A stretch of DNA of 49,698 nucleotides from DATLGB01 sp038258425 (lineage in GTDB: Bacteria; Actinomycetota; Thermoleophilia; Solirubrobacterales; Solirubrobacteraceae), in assembly GCA_038258425.1 (NCBI GenBank), contig JBBSPV010000029.1:1-49698 (forward strand), in the 5' to 3' direction. The notes beneath the pieces were generated by a model. That model had not been told where the DNA came from, ran no database searches, and saw only the letters and a program-made list of their open reading frames with translations. The translations under genes and the position numbers were made by a program. Below, in pieces: positions 14,469 through 24,192 of the stretch (its first letter is position 1; each line of letters begins with the position of its first letter).

Positions 14469-16817
14469 GTGAGCGTCGGACGTCCCGCCCCGCTGCTCCC
14501 GGCCCCCGTCGCCCGGTTGGCGGCCTACGGTCTGCTCGCCGGCCTCGGCGCCCTGCAGTGGTCACGCTTCGTGGCCGGGGCCTCGCCGGCCCGGGGACTG
14601 CTGTGGGTCGCCGCCGGCCTGCTCACCGGCGTGCTCGTGACCCAGGCCGCCGGAGCGCGCCGCCCGCGTGCCCGCGCCGGCCTCGCCGCGGCCGCCGGCC
14701 TCGCGCTCGCGGTGCTCGTCTCGGGTCTCGACCTCGTCATGCTCGCGCCCCGTCACTGGGACGAGCTGACCGGCGGGCTCGTGCGCGGGGCGCAGGCGCT
14801 GAGCACCGTGCGCCTGCCGTATCTCGGTCGCGATCCGTGGGTGCTCGCGACGGTCGAGCTCTCGGGCGCGGGGCTGTGCTGGGTGGCGGCCGTCCTGGCC
14901 ACCTGGCCGACCGCGGCGCCCGGGCCCGGGCCTCGCGCGCTCGCCCTCGTCGCACTGCTCGTGCTCGCCGCCTCGCCGATCGTCTCCCTCGAGTCGTCGC
15001 ACGCGGTGCTGCTGGGCGCCGCGCTCGCGGTGCTCGTCGTCGCCTTCCTGTGGCTGGAGCGCGTGGCCCGGCGCGGCGTGGCGGGGCTCGTGGCGCTCGC
15101 CGGGCTCGCGCTGGTCGCGGCCGTCCCCCTCGGCGGCTGGGCCGACCGCGACCGCCCGTGGTTCGACTACCAGGCCTTCTCGGAGCGCTTCGCCGCCGGC
15201 ACGCCGGTGTCCTTCGACTGGCGCCACGGGTACGGGCCGATCGACTGGCCGCGTGATGGGGCCGAGCTGTTCCGGGTGCGCTCGGCCAGGCCCCACTACT
15301 GGAAGGCGGCGGACCTGACCGCCTTCGATGGACGCGGCTGGGCGCCGGGCAGGGTCAGCGGCGCCGGCGACGAGCAGCTGCCGCACGACTGGCGCGCGCA
15401 CCCGGCGTGGACCAGCCGCGTCGCCGTCGCCGTCGCCCGCCTGCGCTCGCGCACCGTGGTGGCGCCGGGGACGACGCTCGCGGTCTCCGCGGCGACGACG
15501 TCCGTCGTGCCCGATGTGCTGCCCGGTCCGTGGATCGTCGCCGACGGCCGGTCGCTGTCCGCGGGCGACTCCTACGTCGTGCGCAGCTACGCCCCCTCGC
15601 CCTCGCTCGCGCAACTGGAGCGCGCGACCGTGGACCGCGAGCCGCCAGGCGACGGCGCGCTGACCGTGCACCTCGCGCTCGGGCCCGCGGCGCGCCGGAT
15701 CGCGCCGCTGTATCCGCAATACCCGAACCGGCCTCCCCGCCACCTGGAGGGCGCCGACATCCGCTTCGGGGTCTGGGGCCGCGCGCCCTCGGCCGTGGCG
15801 CACTACCGCGCGACGGGCCAGTCCGGGCCGGCGGACGCGCTGCTGCGGCGCTCGGCCTACGCCCGCACCTGGGCGCTGGCCCGCCGCCTGCGGCGCGCCT
15901 CCCGGTCGCCGTATGACTACGTGACGCGCGTCGGGGCCCTGCTGCGCCGGCCGGCGTTCCGGTACACGGAGCGCCCGCCGCCGGTCGGCCGGCGGGCGCC
16001 GTTGGAGGCCTTCCTGTTCGACACCCACGCCGGCTACTGCCAGCAGTACTCCGGGGCGATGGCGCTGCTGCTGCGCATGGGCGGCGTCCCCGCGCGGGTG
16101 GCGTCGGGCTTCTCGCCGGGCGGCAGGCAGTCGTCCACGGGCGAGTGGGTCGTCCGCGACACGGACGCCCATTCGTGGGTGGAGGCCTCCTTCGACGGCA
16201 TCGGCTGGGTGACCCTGGATCCGACGCCGCCGGACACGCCGGCCCGCTCGCTCGTGGCCGCCGTGCGGACCCCGGCGCCGTCGAGCCCGGGTGCGGCCGC
16301 CACCCCCGCGCCCGGGCGCCCGGTGGCCCGGCGCCCGGGGGGGATCACGCGCGATCCGGTGGCCGCGGTCGCGCGTCGAGACGGCGGCGGGCTGCCGCCA
16401 GGCTGGATCGTCGGCCTCGTCCTCCTCGCAACCGCCTCGGCCGCCGGGCTCGCCGGCCTGCGCCACCGCCTTCGGGCGCCCGCCGACGACGGGCTGGCCG
16501 AGCTCGAGCGGGCCCTGCGGCGCTCGGGCCGGGGCGTCGAGCCGGCCACGACGCTGACCGGCCTCGAGCGCCGGCTCGGTGCCTCCGGCGAGGGGGCGGC
16601 GTACCTGCGCGCGCTGCGCGGGGCGCGCTACGGCGCCCGCGGCGACGCTCCGAGTCTCCGCCAGCGGGCGGCGTTCCGGCGCGAGCTGGCTTCGGGGCTC
16701 GGCCCGGGCGGGCGCCTGCGCGCGCTGTGGGCGATGCCGCCGCGGCTGCGGCGCCGACCTAGGCTCACCGCGGCCCCGGTAGCTCAGCGGATAGAGCGAC
16801 CGCCTCCTAAGCGGTAG
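14469..16817 (+). CDS. TgpA-like membrane transglutaminase (DUF3488/transglutaminase core)
   Basis: A 782-residue membrane protein. About six hydrophobic helices occupy roughly 10-220 (DUF3488-like). A large extracytoplasmic part follows, with the transglutaminase-like core near 505-590: catalytic Cys in G-Y-C-Q-Q-Y-S-G, His in D-T-D-A-H-S-W-V and Asp in V-T-L-D-P-T-P. A Pro/Ala linker, a further membrane segment (about 645-665) and a short cytoplasmic DUF4129-like tail follow. The start GTG 14469 has a CATCCT hexamer 6 nt upstream; the frame extends further upstream only through the hairpin region. The frame has no stop before the tRNA, and its last ~14 codons (...APVAQRIERPPPKR) are tRNA-Arg sequence. 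Such proteins are usually near a MoxR ATPase and a DUF58 protein, which are not in this window. Confidence 0.88.
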   Translation: MSVGRPAPLLPAPVARLAAYGLLAGLGALQWSRFVAGASPARGLLWVAAGLLTGVLVTQAAGARRPRARAGLAAAAGLALAVLVSGLDLVMLAPRHWDELTGGLVRGAQALSTVRLPYLGRDPWVLATVELSGAGLCWVAAVLATWPTAAPGPGPRALALVALLVLAASPIVSLESSHAVLLGAALAVLVVAFLWLERVARRGVAGLVALAGLALVAAVPLGGWADRDRPWFDYQAFSERFAAGTPVSFDWRHGYGPIDWPRDGAELFRVRSARPHYWKAADLTAFDGRGWAPGRVSGAGDEQLPHDWRAHPAWTSRVAVAVARLRSRTVVAPGTTLAVSAATTSVVPDVLPGPWIVADGRSLSAGDSYVVRSYAPSPSLAQLERATVDREPPGDGALTVHLALGPAARRIAPLYPQYPNRPPRHLEGADIRFGVWGRAPSAVAHYRATGQSGPADALLRRSAYARTWALARRLRRASRSPYDYVTRVGALLRRPAFRYTERPPPVGRRAPLEAFLFDTHAGYCQQYSGAMALLLRMGGVPARVASGFSPGGRQSSTGEWVVRDTDAHSWVEASFDGIGWVTLDPTPPDTPARSLVAAVRTPAPSSPGAAATPAPGRPVARRPGGITRDPVAAVARRDGGGLPPGWIVGLVLLATASAAGLAGLRHRLRAPADDGLAELERALRRSGRGVEPATTLTGLERRLGASGEGAAYLRALRGARYGARGDAPSLRQRAAFRRELASGLGPGGRLRALWAMPPRLRRRPRLTAAPVAQRIERPPPKR

Positions 16818-16845
16818 GTCGCAGGTTCGATTCCTGCCCGGGGCG
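16773..16845 (+). tRNA. tRNA-Arg (anticodon CCT)
   Basis: A 73-nt cloverleaf without encoded CCA. The acceptor arms GCCCCGG and CCGGGGC pair fully, with G as discriminator. The D arm is GCTC/GAGC. The anticodon stem ACCGC/GCGGT encloses the loop CTCCTAA, giving anticodon CCT, which reads the Arg codon AGG. The T arm is GCAGG-TTCGATT-CCTGC. The first 45 nt overlap the open reading frame of the upstream transglutaminase gene on the same strand. Confidence 0.96.
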
Positions 16846-17053
16846 CTCGGGCCCGGCCCGCGGGCCGGCCCCCTCGGGCCACCCGACGCACTCCGCGGTC
16901 TGCCCCATGGGTCAGGTGCGTTGACCATGGGGTAGGGTTCCGACACCCTAAGGGGAATGTAAGCGCACGTGCCGACTGTCGCCGGCGCGCGCGCCGACCC
17001 ATGGATCGACCGAGAACCTTGCACCCTGCCCGCCGTCGCGCGGACGTGAGCCC
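16846..17053 (+). promoter_or_regulatory. Leader region of the dipeptide transporter operon
   Basis: This is the 208-bp gap between tRNA-Arg and the first permease gene. A 14-nt palindrome (CGGCCCG/CGGGCCG) near 16856-16870 may help end the tRNA transcript. A TTGACC (16921-16926) looks like a -35 element. An inverted repeat TAGGGT-tccgac-ACCCTA (16933-16950) lies where a -10 or operator would sit. This is the only first gene region in the window with a likely long leader and no TANNNT next to the start. Confidence 0.4.
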
Positions 17054-18055
17054 ATGAGCACGGGCTCCGTCGACCTGCTCGCCCACGAGGGTGACGATCC
17101 CGACCTCGAGACGGACGGCGCGGCGGCGGCGATCGAGGCCCGCTCGCCGCTGCAGCTGTTCTGGCGCCGCCTGCGCCGTGACAAGGTGGCCATGACGGCG
17201 CTCGTGTTCATCGTCCTGCTCATCCTCGCGGCGATCCTCGCGCCCCTGATCGTCAAGCTCGTCGGCGCACCGGGGATCTCCACGCCGGACCGCTCGACGT
17301 TCGACGACTTCGGCCTGCCGGACGCCAGCAAGGGCGGCGGGCCCGGCTCCGAGCACCTGTTCGGCGTCGACCGCATCGGCCGCGACGTCTTCTCGCGCAC
17401 GCTCTACGGGGCGCGCACCTCGCTCGAGGTCGCCTTCATCTCGACCTTCGCCGCCGTGGTCGTCGGCGTGACCCTCGGCATGATCGCGGGCTACTACCGG
17501 GGCGGGACCGACACCGTCCTCTCGCGGATCATGGACATCCAGCTCGCGTTCCCCGTCCTGCTGCTGGCCATCGGCCTGGGCGCGGCCTGCTCGCTCGGCG
17601 ATGGCTGCTTCGGCGGGCTGTTGCAGCCCGGTCTGCCGGTGGTGATCTTCACCATCGCGCTCGCCCAATGGCCGTACATGGCGCGCATCATCCGCGGCCA
17701 GACGCTCTCCCTGCGCGAGAAGGAGTACGTGGAGGCCGCCCGTTCCATCGGTGCGCCGAACCGCCGCATCATCTTCCGCGAGCTGCTGCCCAACCTCGTG
17801 GCGCCGATCATCGTCTACTCGACGGTGCTGATCCCGACGAACATCCTCTTCGAGGCGGCGCTCTCCTTCCTCGGCGTGGGCGTGCAGCCGCCGACACCGT
17901 CGTGGGGGGAGATGATCTCCGACGCCACGAGCATCTTCGACATCGCCTGGTGGTTCATGTTCTTTCCCGGCATGGCCCTGCTCCTGACGGTGCTGGCCTT
18001 CAACCTCATCGGGGACGGGCTCCAGGACGCGCTCAACCCCAGGGCCAAGAAGTGA
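17054..18055 (+). CDS. Dipeptide/oligopeptide ABC transporter permease (DppC/OppC type)
   Basis: An inner-membrane permease of 333 residues. A cytoplasmic N-terminal region (about 1-45) holds the S-P-L-Q-L-F-W-R-R-L-R-R-D-K segment (OppC_N). The first membrane helix is at about 50-75. A periplasmic stretch with the H-L-F-G-V-D-R-I-G-R-D-V-F-S-R family signature follows, then five more helices. The EAA loop contacting the ATPases is E-A-A-R-S-I-G-A near 234-241. The C-terminus ends N-L-I-G-D-G-L-Q-D-A-L-N-P-R, typical of the family. It is the first gene of the transporter cluster, an unusual position because the binding protein or DppB usually comes first. Confidence 0.93.
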   Translation: MSTGSVDLLAHEGDDPDLETDGAAAAIEARSPLQLFWRRLRRDKVAMTALVFIVLLILAAILAPLIVKLVGAPGISTPDRSTFDDFGLPDASKGGGPGSEHLFGVDRIGRDVFSRTLYGARTSLEVAFISTFAAVVVGVTLGMIAGYYRGGTDTVLSRIMDIQLAFPVLLLAIGLGAACSLGDGCFGGLLQPGLPVVIFTIALAQWPYMARIIRGQTLSLREKEYVEAARSIGAPNRRIIFRELLPNLVAPIIVYSTVLIPTNILFEAALSFLGVGVQPPTPSWGEMISDATSIFDIAWWFMFFPGMALLLTVLAFNLIGDGLQDALNPRAKK

Positions 18056-18090
18056 CGACGGCCCCGACATCCGAAGTGAAAGGACGACGT

Positions 18091-19896
18091 ATGACAAGGC
18101 TCACCCGAGCCCGGCTGGCGCCGGCGCTCTTGATCGCCGTCGCGGGCCTCGCGGCGGGCTGCGGCTCGAGCAGCAGCGAGAAGTCCTCCAGCAAGGGCGG
18201 CACGAATCCCGGCGGCGCCGAGATCGGCAAGGGCAAGCAGGGCGGCGACGTCACCTACCTCGCCGCCGCCGACGTCGACTTCCTCGATCCCGGCCAGACG
18301 TACTACACGTTCGGCTTCATGGTCCGCGACGCGACCAACCGCTCGCTCTACGGCTTCAAGCCGGGTGAGGAGGGGCCGTCGCCCGACCTCGCGGCGAGCG
18401 ATCCGCAGATCTCGCCGGACAAGAAGACGATCACGATCAAGATGAAGCCGGGCGTGAAGTTCTCCGCACCGGTCAACCGCGCGGCCACCTCCAAGGACGT
18501 CAAGTACGCGATCGAGCGGGCGTTCACGGCCAACGTCCCCAACGGCTACGCCTCGTCGTACTTCGCCGAGATCCAGGGCGCGCCGGCCAAGCCGATCTCG
18601 ATCAAGAAGCTCAAGCCCTTCTCGGGCCTGCAGACGCCGGACGACCAGACGCTGATCATCAAGCTCACCAAGCCGGTCGCGCCGCGCGTGGCCGCCGCCC
18701 TGGTGCTGCCGATCTCCGTGCCGGTCCCGGAGAGCTACGCGAAGAAGTTCGACGCCCAGACGCCGTCGACGTACGACCAGCACGTGGTGTTCACCGGCCC
18801 CTACCAGGTCAAGCACGATGCCTCGGGCAAGGTCACCGGCCGCCGCCCCGGCAAGCTCATCGAGATCGAGCGCAACCCGAACTGGGACAAGTCGACGGAC
18901 TACCGGCCCGCGTTCCTGGACTCCATCCGCATCGAAGAGGGCAACGACGACCAGACGGTCGCCACGCGCCGGACGATCTCCGGCCAGTCCCTGATGTGCT
19001 GCGACTCCGGGCAGCCGCCGATCCCGATCCTCAAGCGGGCCCTGACCCGCTACAAGGATCAGCTCGGCCGGGTCGCCTCGGGCGGCACGCGCTGGATCGC
19101 GATGAACATGACGATCAAGCCGTTCGACAACCTCAACGTGCGCAAGGCGATCGTCGCCGGCTTCAACCGCAGCGCGCTGCGCCTGACGCGTGGCGGGGCG
19201 GCGGTCGGGCCGATCGCCCAGGGCTACATCCCGCCGGGCATCCCCGGCTACGACGAGTCCGGCGGCACGAAGGGCTTCGGCGACACGCTGGACTTCATGA
19301 AGAACCCGGAGGGCGACGCGGCGCTGGCCAAGAAGTACATGCTGGCGGCCAAGAAGCAGGGCGTCCCGGTCTCCTCCGACGGCAAGTACGCCGGCAAGGG
19401 CGGCATCCTGACCATCGCCACCAACGCCGACCCGGGGCTCTCGACCGCTCAGGTGGGCCAGCAGGAGTTCTCCAAGCTCGGCTTCAAGCTGAACTTCCGC
19501 AAGGTGCCCCAGGACACGCTGTACACGAAGTTCTGCGGGATCCCGAAGGCGAAGGTCGCGGTCTGCCCGAACGTCGGATGGTTCAAGGACTTCGTCGATC
19601 CGGAGTCCATGCTCGAGCCGACGTTCGACGGCAAGGCGATCAAGCCCGCCGGCAACGTCAACTGGAGCCAGCTGGACGATCCGAAGATCAACGCGGCGAT
19701 GGCCAAGGCCGCGCTGATCGAGCAGGGCGACGCCCGCAACAAGGCGTGGGCCGAGATCAACAAGCAGATCGTCGCGCAGGCGCCCGGCATCCCCTACTCG
19801 TGGGACGACTCGTTCCAGTTGGAGTCCAAGGACGTCAACGGGATCATGAACGGCAACTTCACGACCTGGGACCTGTCCTTCTCCTCCCTGAAGTAG
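18091..19896 (+). CDS. Peptide/solute-binding lipoprotein (SBP_bac_5 family)
   Basis: The extracellular receptor of the ABC transporter, 601 residues. The lipoprotein signal ends L-A-A-G-C with the lipidated Cys at 24, followed by a Ser/Lys/Gly linker. The SBP family 5 domain covers about 60-590, with segments such as D-V-D-F-L-D-P-G, the I-K-M-K-P-G-V-K-F-S strand, and late V-R-K-A-I-V-A-G-F-N. ATG 18091 has a good Shine-Dalgarno AGGA 6 nt upstream. Family members bind peptides, nickel-chelates, opines or sugars, so the ligand is uncertain. The gene lies 35 bp after the permease and is followed by a strong hairpin before the second permease. Confidence 0.93.
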   Translation: MTRLTRARLAPALLIAVAGLAAGCGSSSSEKSSSKGGTNPGGAEIGKGKQGGDVTYLAAADVDFLDPGQTYYTFGFMVRDATNRSLYGFKPGEEGPSPDLAASDPQISPDKKTITIKMKPGVKFSAPVNRAATSKDVKYAIERAFTANVPNGYASSYFAEIQGAPAKPISIKKLKPFSGLQTPDDQTLIIKLTKPVAPRVAAALVLPISVPVPESYAKKFDAQTPSTYDQHVVFTGPYQVKHDASGKVTGRRPGKLIEIERNPNWDKSTDYRPAFLDSIRIEEGNDDQTVATRRTISGQSLMCCDSGQPPIPILKRALTRYKDQLGRVASGGTRWIAMNMTIKPFDNLNVRKAIVAGFNRSALRLTRGGAAVGPIAQGYIPPGIPGYDESGGTKGFGDTLDFMKNPEGDAALAKKYMLAAKKQGVPVSSDGKYAGKGGILTIATNADPGLSTAQVGQQEFSKLGFKLNFRKVPQDTLYTKFCGIPKAKVAVCPNVGWFKDFVDPESMLEPTFDGKAIKPAGNVNWSQLDDPKINAAMAKAALIEQGDARNKAWAEINKQIVAQAPGIPYSWDDSFQLESKDVNGIMNGNFTTWDLSFSSLK

Positions 19897-19920
19897 GGAG
19901 GCTCGACCACCCTCGGCCGA

Positions 19921-19954
19921 GCGGGTCCCGTCGCCATCCGGCGGCGGGGCCCGC
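19921..19954 (+). terminator. Intercistronic hairpin after the binding-protein gene
   Basis: Arms at 19921-19935 and 19940-19954 form a 15-bp GC-rich stem (13 Watson-Crick pairs plus two G-T) with an ATCC tetraloop and no T-run. Such a hairpin inside a transporter operon is expected to stop or stabilise part of the transcripts, raising binding-protein mRNA above permease mRNA. Confidence 0.7.
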
Positions 19955-19983
19955 GAGGCTCCGAACCCATGACGCTCGCCTAG

Positions 19984-20943
19984 ATGGCCATCTTCATCAT
20001 CCGCCGGCTGCTGTGGTCCGTGGTGCTGCTGGTCTTCGTCACGTTCCTGACGTTCCTCATCTTCGTCGTGCTCCCGTCGGCGGACCCCGCGCTGCTGCGC
20101 GCGGGGCGCAACCCGACGCCGGAGATCATCGCGTCCATCCGCAAGACCCTGGGGCTCGACCAGCCCTGGTACGTGCAGTACTTCAAGTACCTGCGCAACC
20201 TCGTCCTGCACTTCGACTTCGGCTACAGCTACCAGAACTTCCTCTCCGTGAAGGAGACGATCTTCCCGCGCATGCCCGCGACGATCTCGCTCGCACTCGG
20301 CGGCGCGGTCGTGTGGCTGCTGATCGGCATCCCGGTCGGCATCCTCTCGGCCGTCAAGCGGGGCACCTTCATCGAGCGCTTCGCCATGGGCGCCGCCCTG
20401 GTGGGCATCTCGGCGCCGGTCTACTGGCTCGGCCTCGTGTCCATCTACCTGTTCTCGACGGACATCGGCAAGTTCCCGATCTTCGACGCCACTGGCAACT
20501 ACGCCAACCCGTGGGATGACTTCGGGCGCTGGCTCTCGTCGCTCATCCTGCCGTGGATCGTGCTGGCGGTCTCCTTCGCCGCGATCTACGCGCGCTTCAT
20601 GCGCTCGAACCTCATCGAGGTCCTCGACGAGGACTACATCCGCACCGCGCGCGCCAAGGGGCTCGTCGAGCGGCGGGTGATCCTCCGCCACGGCGTGCGC
20701 TCGGCCATCACGCCGATCGTGACGATCTTCGGGCTCGACCTCGGCATCCTCCTCGGAGGTGCCATCCTGACGGAGACCGTGTTCAACATCCCCGGCATCG
20801 GCCGCACGGCGTTCGACGCCATCCAGAAGTCCGACCTCCCCGTGGTCCAGGGCACCGTGCTCATCGGCGCGACGGCGATCGTGCTCTTCAATCTGATCGT
20901 CGACGTCCTGTATGGCTTCATCGATCCGCGCGTGAGGTACTGA
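19984..20943 (+). CDS. Dipeptide/oligopeptide ABC transporter permease (DppB/OppB type)
   Basis: An inner-membrane permease of 319 residues with six predicted helices. The N-terminal helix region reads F-I-I-R-R-L-L-W, followed by the OppB-type F-V-V-L-P-S-A-D-P segment. The EAA loop reads Y-I-R-T-A-R-A-K-G-L near 217-226. The late G-A-I-L-T-E-T-V-F-N-I-P-G-I-G segment is the family signature, and the protein ends D-P-R-V-R-Y as expected. ATG 19984 follows an in-frame TAG directly, and no clear Shine-Dalgarno sequence is seen. Its stop overlaps the start of the DppD-type gene by one base (TGATG). Confidence 0.93.
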   Translation: MAIFIIRRLLWSVVLLVFVTFLTFLIFVVLPSADPALLRAGRNPTPEIIASIRKTLGLDQPWYVQYFKYLRNLVLHFDFGYSYQNFLSVKETIFPRMPATISLALGGAVVWLLIGIPVGILSAVKRGTFIERFAMGAALVGISAPVYWLGLVSIYLFSTDIGKFPIFDATGNYANPWDDFGRWLSSLILPWIVLAVSFAAIYARFMRSNLIEVLDEDYIRTARAKGLVERRVILRHGVRSAITPIVTIFGLDLGILLGGAILTETVFNIPGIGRTAFDAIQKSDLPVVQGTVLIGATAIVLFNLIVDVLYGFIDPRVRY

Positions 20944-22093
20944 TGGCCCTGTTGGAGATCAAGGACCTCACGGTCCACTTCGCCACCGAGGACGGGCTGG
21001 TCAAGGCTGTCGACGGCGTGTCCTACACCGTCGACCGCGGCCAGACGCTCGGCATCGTCGGCGAGTCGGGGTCGGGCAAGTCCGTGTCGTCCATGACGGT
21101 CATGGGCCTCACGCGCGCGCCCAACGCGCACATCTCCGGCGAGATCCTCTTCGACGGCCAGGACCTGCTGCAGGCCTCCGACGACGAGCTGCGCAAGGTG
21201 CGCGGCGACGACGTGGCGATGATCTTCCAGGACCCGCTGTCCTCCTTGCATCCCTTCTACAAGGTCGGCAAGCAGATCGCGGAGGCAGTGCGCACGCACC
21301 GCGACACGTCCAAGGCCCAGGCCTGGGACCGCGCCGTGGAGATGCTCGGGCTCGTCGGCATCCCGGAGCCGCGCCGCCGCGCCGACGCCTACCCGCACGA
21401 GTTCTCCGGCGGCATGCGCCAGCGCGCGATGATCGCCATGGCGCTGGCCAACGACCCGAAGCTGTTGATCGCCGACGAGCCGACGACGGCGCTCGACGTG
21501 ACGGTGCAGGCGCAGATCCTCGAGCTCATCGACCGCCTGCAGGACGAGTTCGACACGGCGGTCGTCGTCATCACGCACGACCTCGGCGTGGTGGCCGAGA
21601 CGGCCGACGACATCGCGGTGATGTACGCCGGGCGGATCGTCGAGAAGGCGAGCGCGGACATGATCTTCCACGGGCCCGAGCACCCCTACACCTGGGGTCT
21701 GCTGCGCTCCATCCCGCGCCTGGACACGCCGCGCGACGAGGAGCTCGTGCCGATCGCCGGGCGTCCGCCCTCGCTCATCACGCTGCCGGGCGGCTGCTCG
21801 TTCCACCCGCGCTGCCCGTACGTGCGCGACGCCCACCGGCGCACCGAGCCCGGCCTCGTCCCCACCGACGCGGACCCCCAGCATCTCGTGGCCTGCCTGC
21901 TCGACCAGGGGACGCGCCGGCGCCTGTGGGGCCAGCTCGAGGCCGGGGAGACGCCGAAGGAGGCGCGGGCGCTGGCCATGGAGGACGGCGAGGTGGAGCT
22001 CGACACCGATGTCGCCGAGGCGGGCACGGAGCCGGGGGCCGCGGCGGCCCGGGCGATGGACACGGCCCAGACGGCCAAGGAGGAGGAGGCGGG

Positions 22094-22097
<4 letters not shown>
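20943..22097 (+). CDS. Dipeptide/oligopeptide ABC transporter ATPase (DppD/OppD type)
   Basis: The first of two ATPases that power the transporter; 384 residues. Walker A is G-E-S-G-S-G-K-S near 41-48, the Q-loop is M-I-F-Q-D-P, the ABC signature is F-S-G-G-M-R-Q-R and Walker B is L-L-I-A-D-E-P-T. The C-terminal oligopeptide-transporter domain has the Cys-containing C-S-F-H-P-R-C-P-Y segment typical of this subfamily, some members of which bind an Fe-S cluster. The last ~50 residues are acidic and Ala-rich, longer than usual. ATG 20943 overlaps the upstream stop by one base, and its own stop overlaps the next start (ATGA). Confidence 0.95.
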
Positions 22098-23112
<1,015 letters not shown>

Positions 23113-23125
<13 letters not shown>

Positions 23126-23751
23126 AGCGACTCGCGCGCGAGCTCGCGCCCCGCACGGTCCCAGAGGTGGATCTCGAGGTAGTCGGACTTGTAGGCGTCC
23201 GGCGCCAGCAGCGTGAAGCGCGCGTCCGTCACCGGGCACTGGTCGACGTTGAGGCCGGCGAGCTCCGCGGTGGCGACGGTGCCGCCCCCGGTCAGGGCGG
23301 TGCCCCACACGAGCGTCATGGCCGCCACGCGGCCGGCCTCGCCGCGCCAGCCGCCGACGACCTCGTCGCAGAGGTCGAGCTTCCACTCCGGGTGGCGCTC
23401 GGCGGTCTCGTCCGTGAAGTCGGCCCGGGTGAGGAAGCCGCTCGGCTCGCGGTCGGTCTCGTCCTCGGCCTCCGGGTCCGGCGGGACGAAGGAGACGAAG
23501 CCGAAGACGTCGAGGTCCGTGCTCGTGCGCGCGGTGATCGGGATGAACGTCCGCCCGGACCACGTGCGGTCGGGGTGGTGGACGAGGTCGCCGACCTCGC
23601 CGAGCTCCTCGTCCTCCTCCGTCTGCTCCTCGAGCGCGAGGCAGGCGGCGAGGAACTCCGCCCGCAGGGTCTCCGCCCAGCGTCCCGAGGGCGGGCCCTC
23701 CTGGGGCGGCTCGGCGGCGAATCGGGCGATCAGGCGCTCCTCGGGCGGCAT
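23113..23751 (-). CDS. Hypothetical protein, 212 residues
   Basis: I do not recognise this family. The protein is acidic and soluble with no signal peptide or membrane helix. Residues about 38-53 are strongly acidic (E-E-Q-T-E-E-D-E-E). The rest alternates beta-strand-like segments (F-I-P-I-T-A-R-T-S-T-D-L-D-V-F-G-F-V-S-F) and polar loops, and the C-terminal half suggests a beta-rich fold. Cysteines near 37, 134 and 172 are not in a metal motif. A TAGCCT hexamer ends exactly 7 nt before the ATG and overlaps the dtd stop codon, so it is likely leaderless with its own promoter. Coding is supported by codon bias at third positions and the clean promoter. Confidence 0.7.
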
Positions 23752-23758
23752 CCGCCGG

Positions 23759-23764
23759 AGGCTA
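23759..23764 (-). promoter_or_regulatory. Predicted -10 hexamer TAGCCT for leaderless hypothetical gene
   Basis: On the minus strand it ends 7 nt before ATG 23751. It contains the stop codon of dtd. The identical TAGCCT-N7-ATG layout occurs upstream of the TlpA-like gene. Confidence 0.55.
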
Positions 23765-24190
23765 TCGACCGGGCTGGCGCTCGAGCAGCAGCGTCACGGG
23801 GCCGTCGTTGACGAGCTCGACGGCCATGTCGGCGGCGAATACCCCGCGCTGGGCGCCCAGTCGCGCGCAGAAGCGCTCGTAGAGCGGCTCGGCGAGCCCG
23901 GGCGGCGCGGCGGCGAGGTAGGCGGGGCGGTTGCCCTTGCGCGTATCGCCGTAGAGCGTGAACTGCGGGACGCAGAGGACCTCGCGAGCGCCCAGCGGCT
24001 CGTTCATGCGCCCCTCGGCGTCGGGGAACACCCGCAGGGCGCGGACCTTGTCGGCGAGCGCGTCGCAGACGGCCTCCGTGTCGTCGTGGGTCACGCCGAG
24101 CAGGACGAGCAGCCCCACGCCGATGGCACCCGTGACCGCGCCGTCGACCGTGACGCTCGCCCGCGAGACCCGCTGGACGAGCGCTCGCAC
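23762..24190 (-). CDS. dtd: D-aminoacyl-tRNA deacylase
   Basis: It hydrolyses D-amino acids wrongly attached to tRNA, and glycine from tRNA-Ala. The 142-residue length is standard. The start is GTG, giving V-R-A-L-V-Q-R-V-S-R-A-S-V, the usual N-terminus of the family. The chirality-checking S-Q-F-T-L-Y motif appears as V-P-Q-F-T-L-Y-G-D (here Pro-Gln rather than Ser-Gln). The second motif, N-x-G-P-V-T, is present as N-D-G-P-V-T near 128-133. It lies 2 bp downstream of the GalT-like gene in an apparent operon with it and the thioredoxin-like gene. The Ser to Pro change in SQFTL is also seen in some other bacteria. Confidence 0.93.
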   Translation of the reverse strand: MRALVQRVSRASVTVDGAVTGAIGVGLLVLLGVTHDDTEAVCDALADKVRALRVFPDAEGRMNEPLGAREVLCVPQFTLYGDTRKGNRPAYLAAAPPGLAEPLYERFCARLGAQRGVFAADMAVELVNDGPVTLLLERQPGR

Positions 24191-24192
24191 GC

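Noticed and set aside
17815..20691. Long minus-strand open frame across the transporter genes
   Set aside because: It lies opposite permease C, the binding protein and permease B, which all have clear motifs. There is no promoter or domain for the antisense frame.
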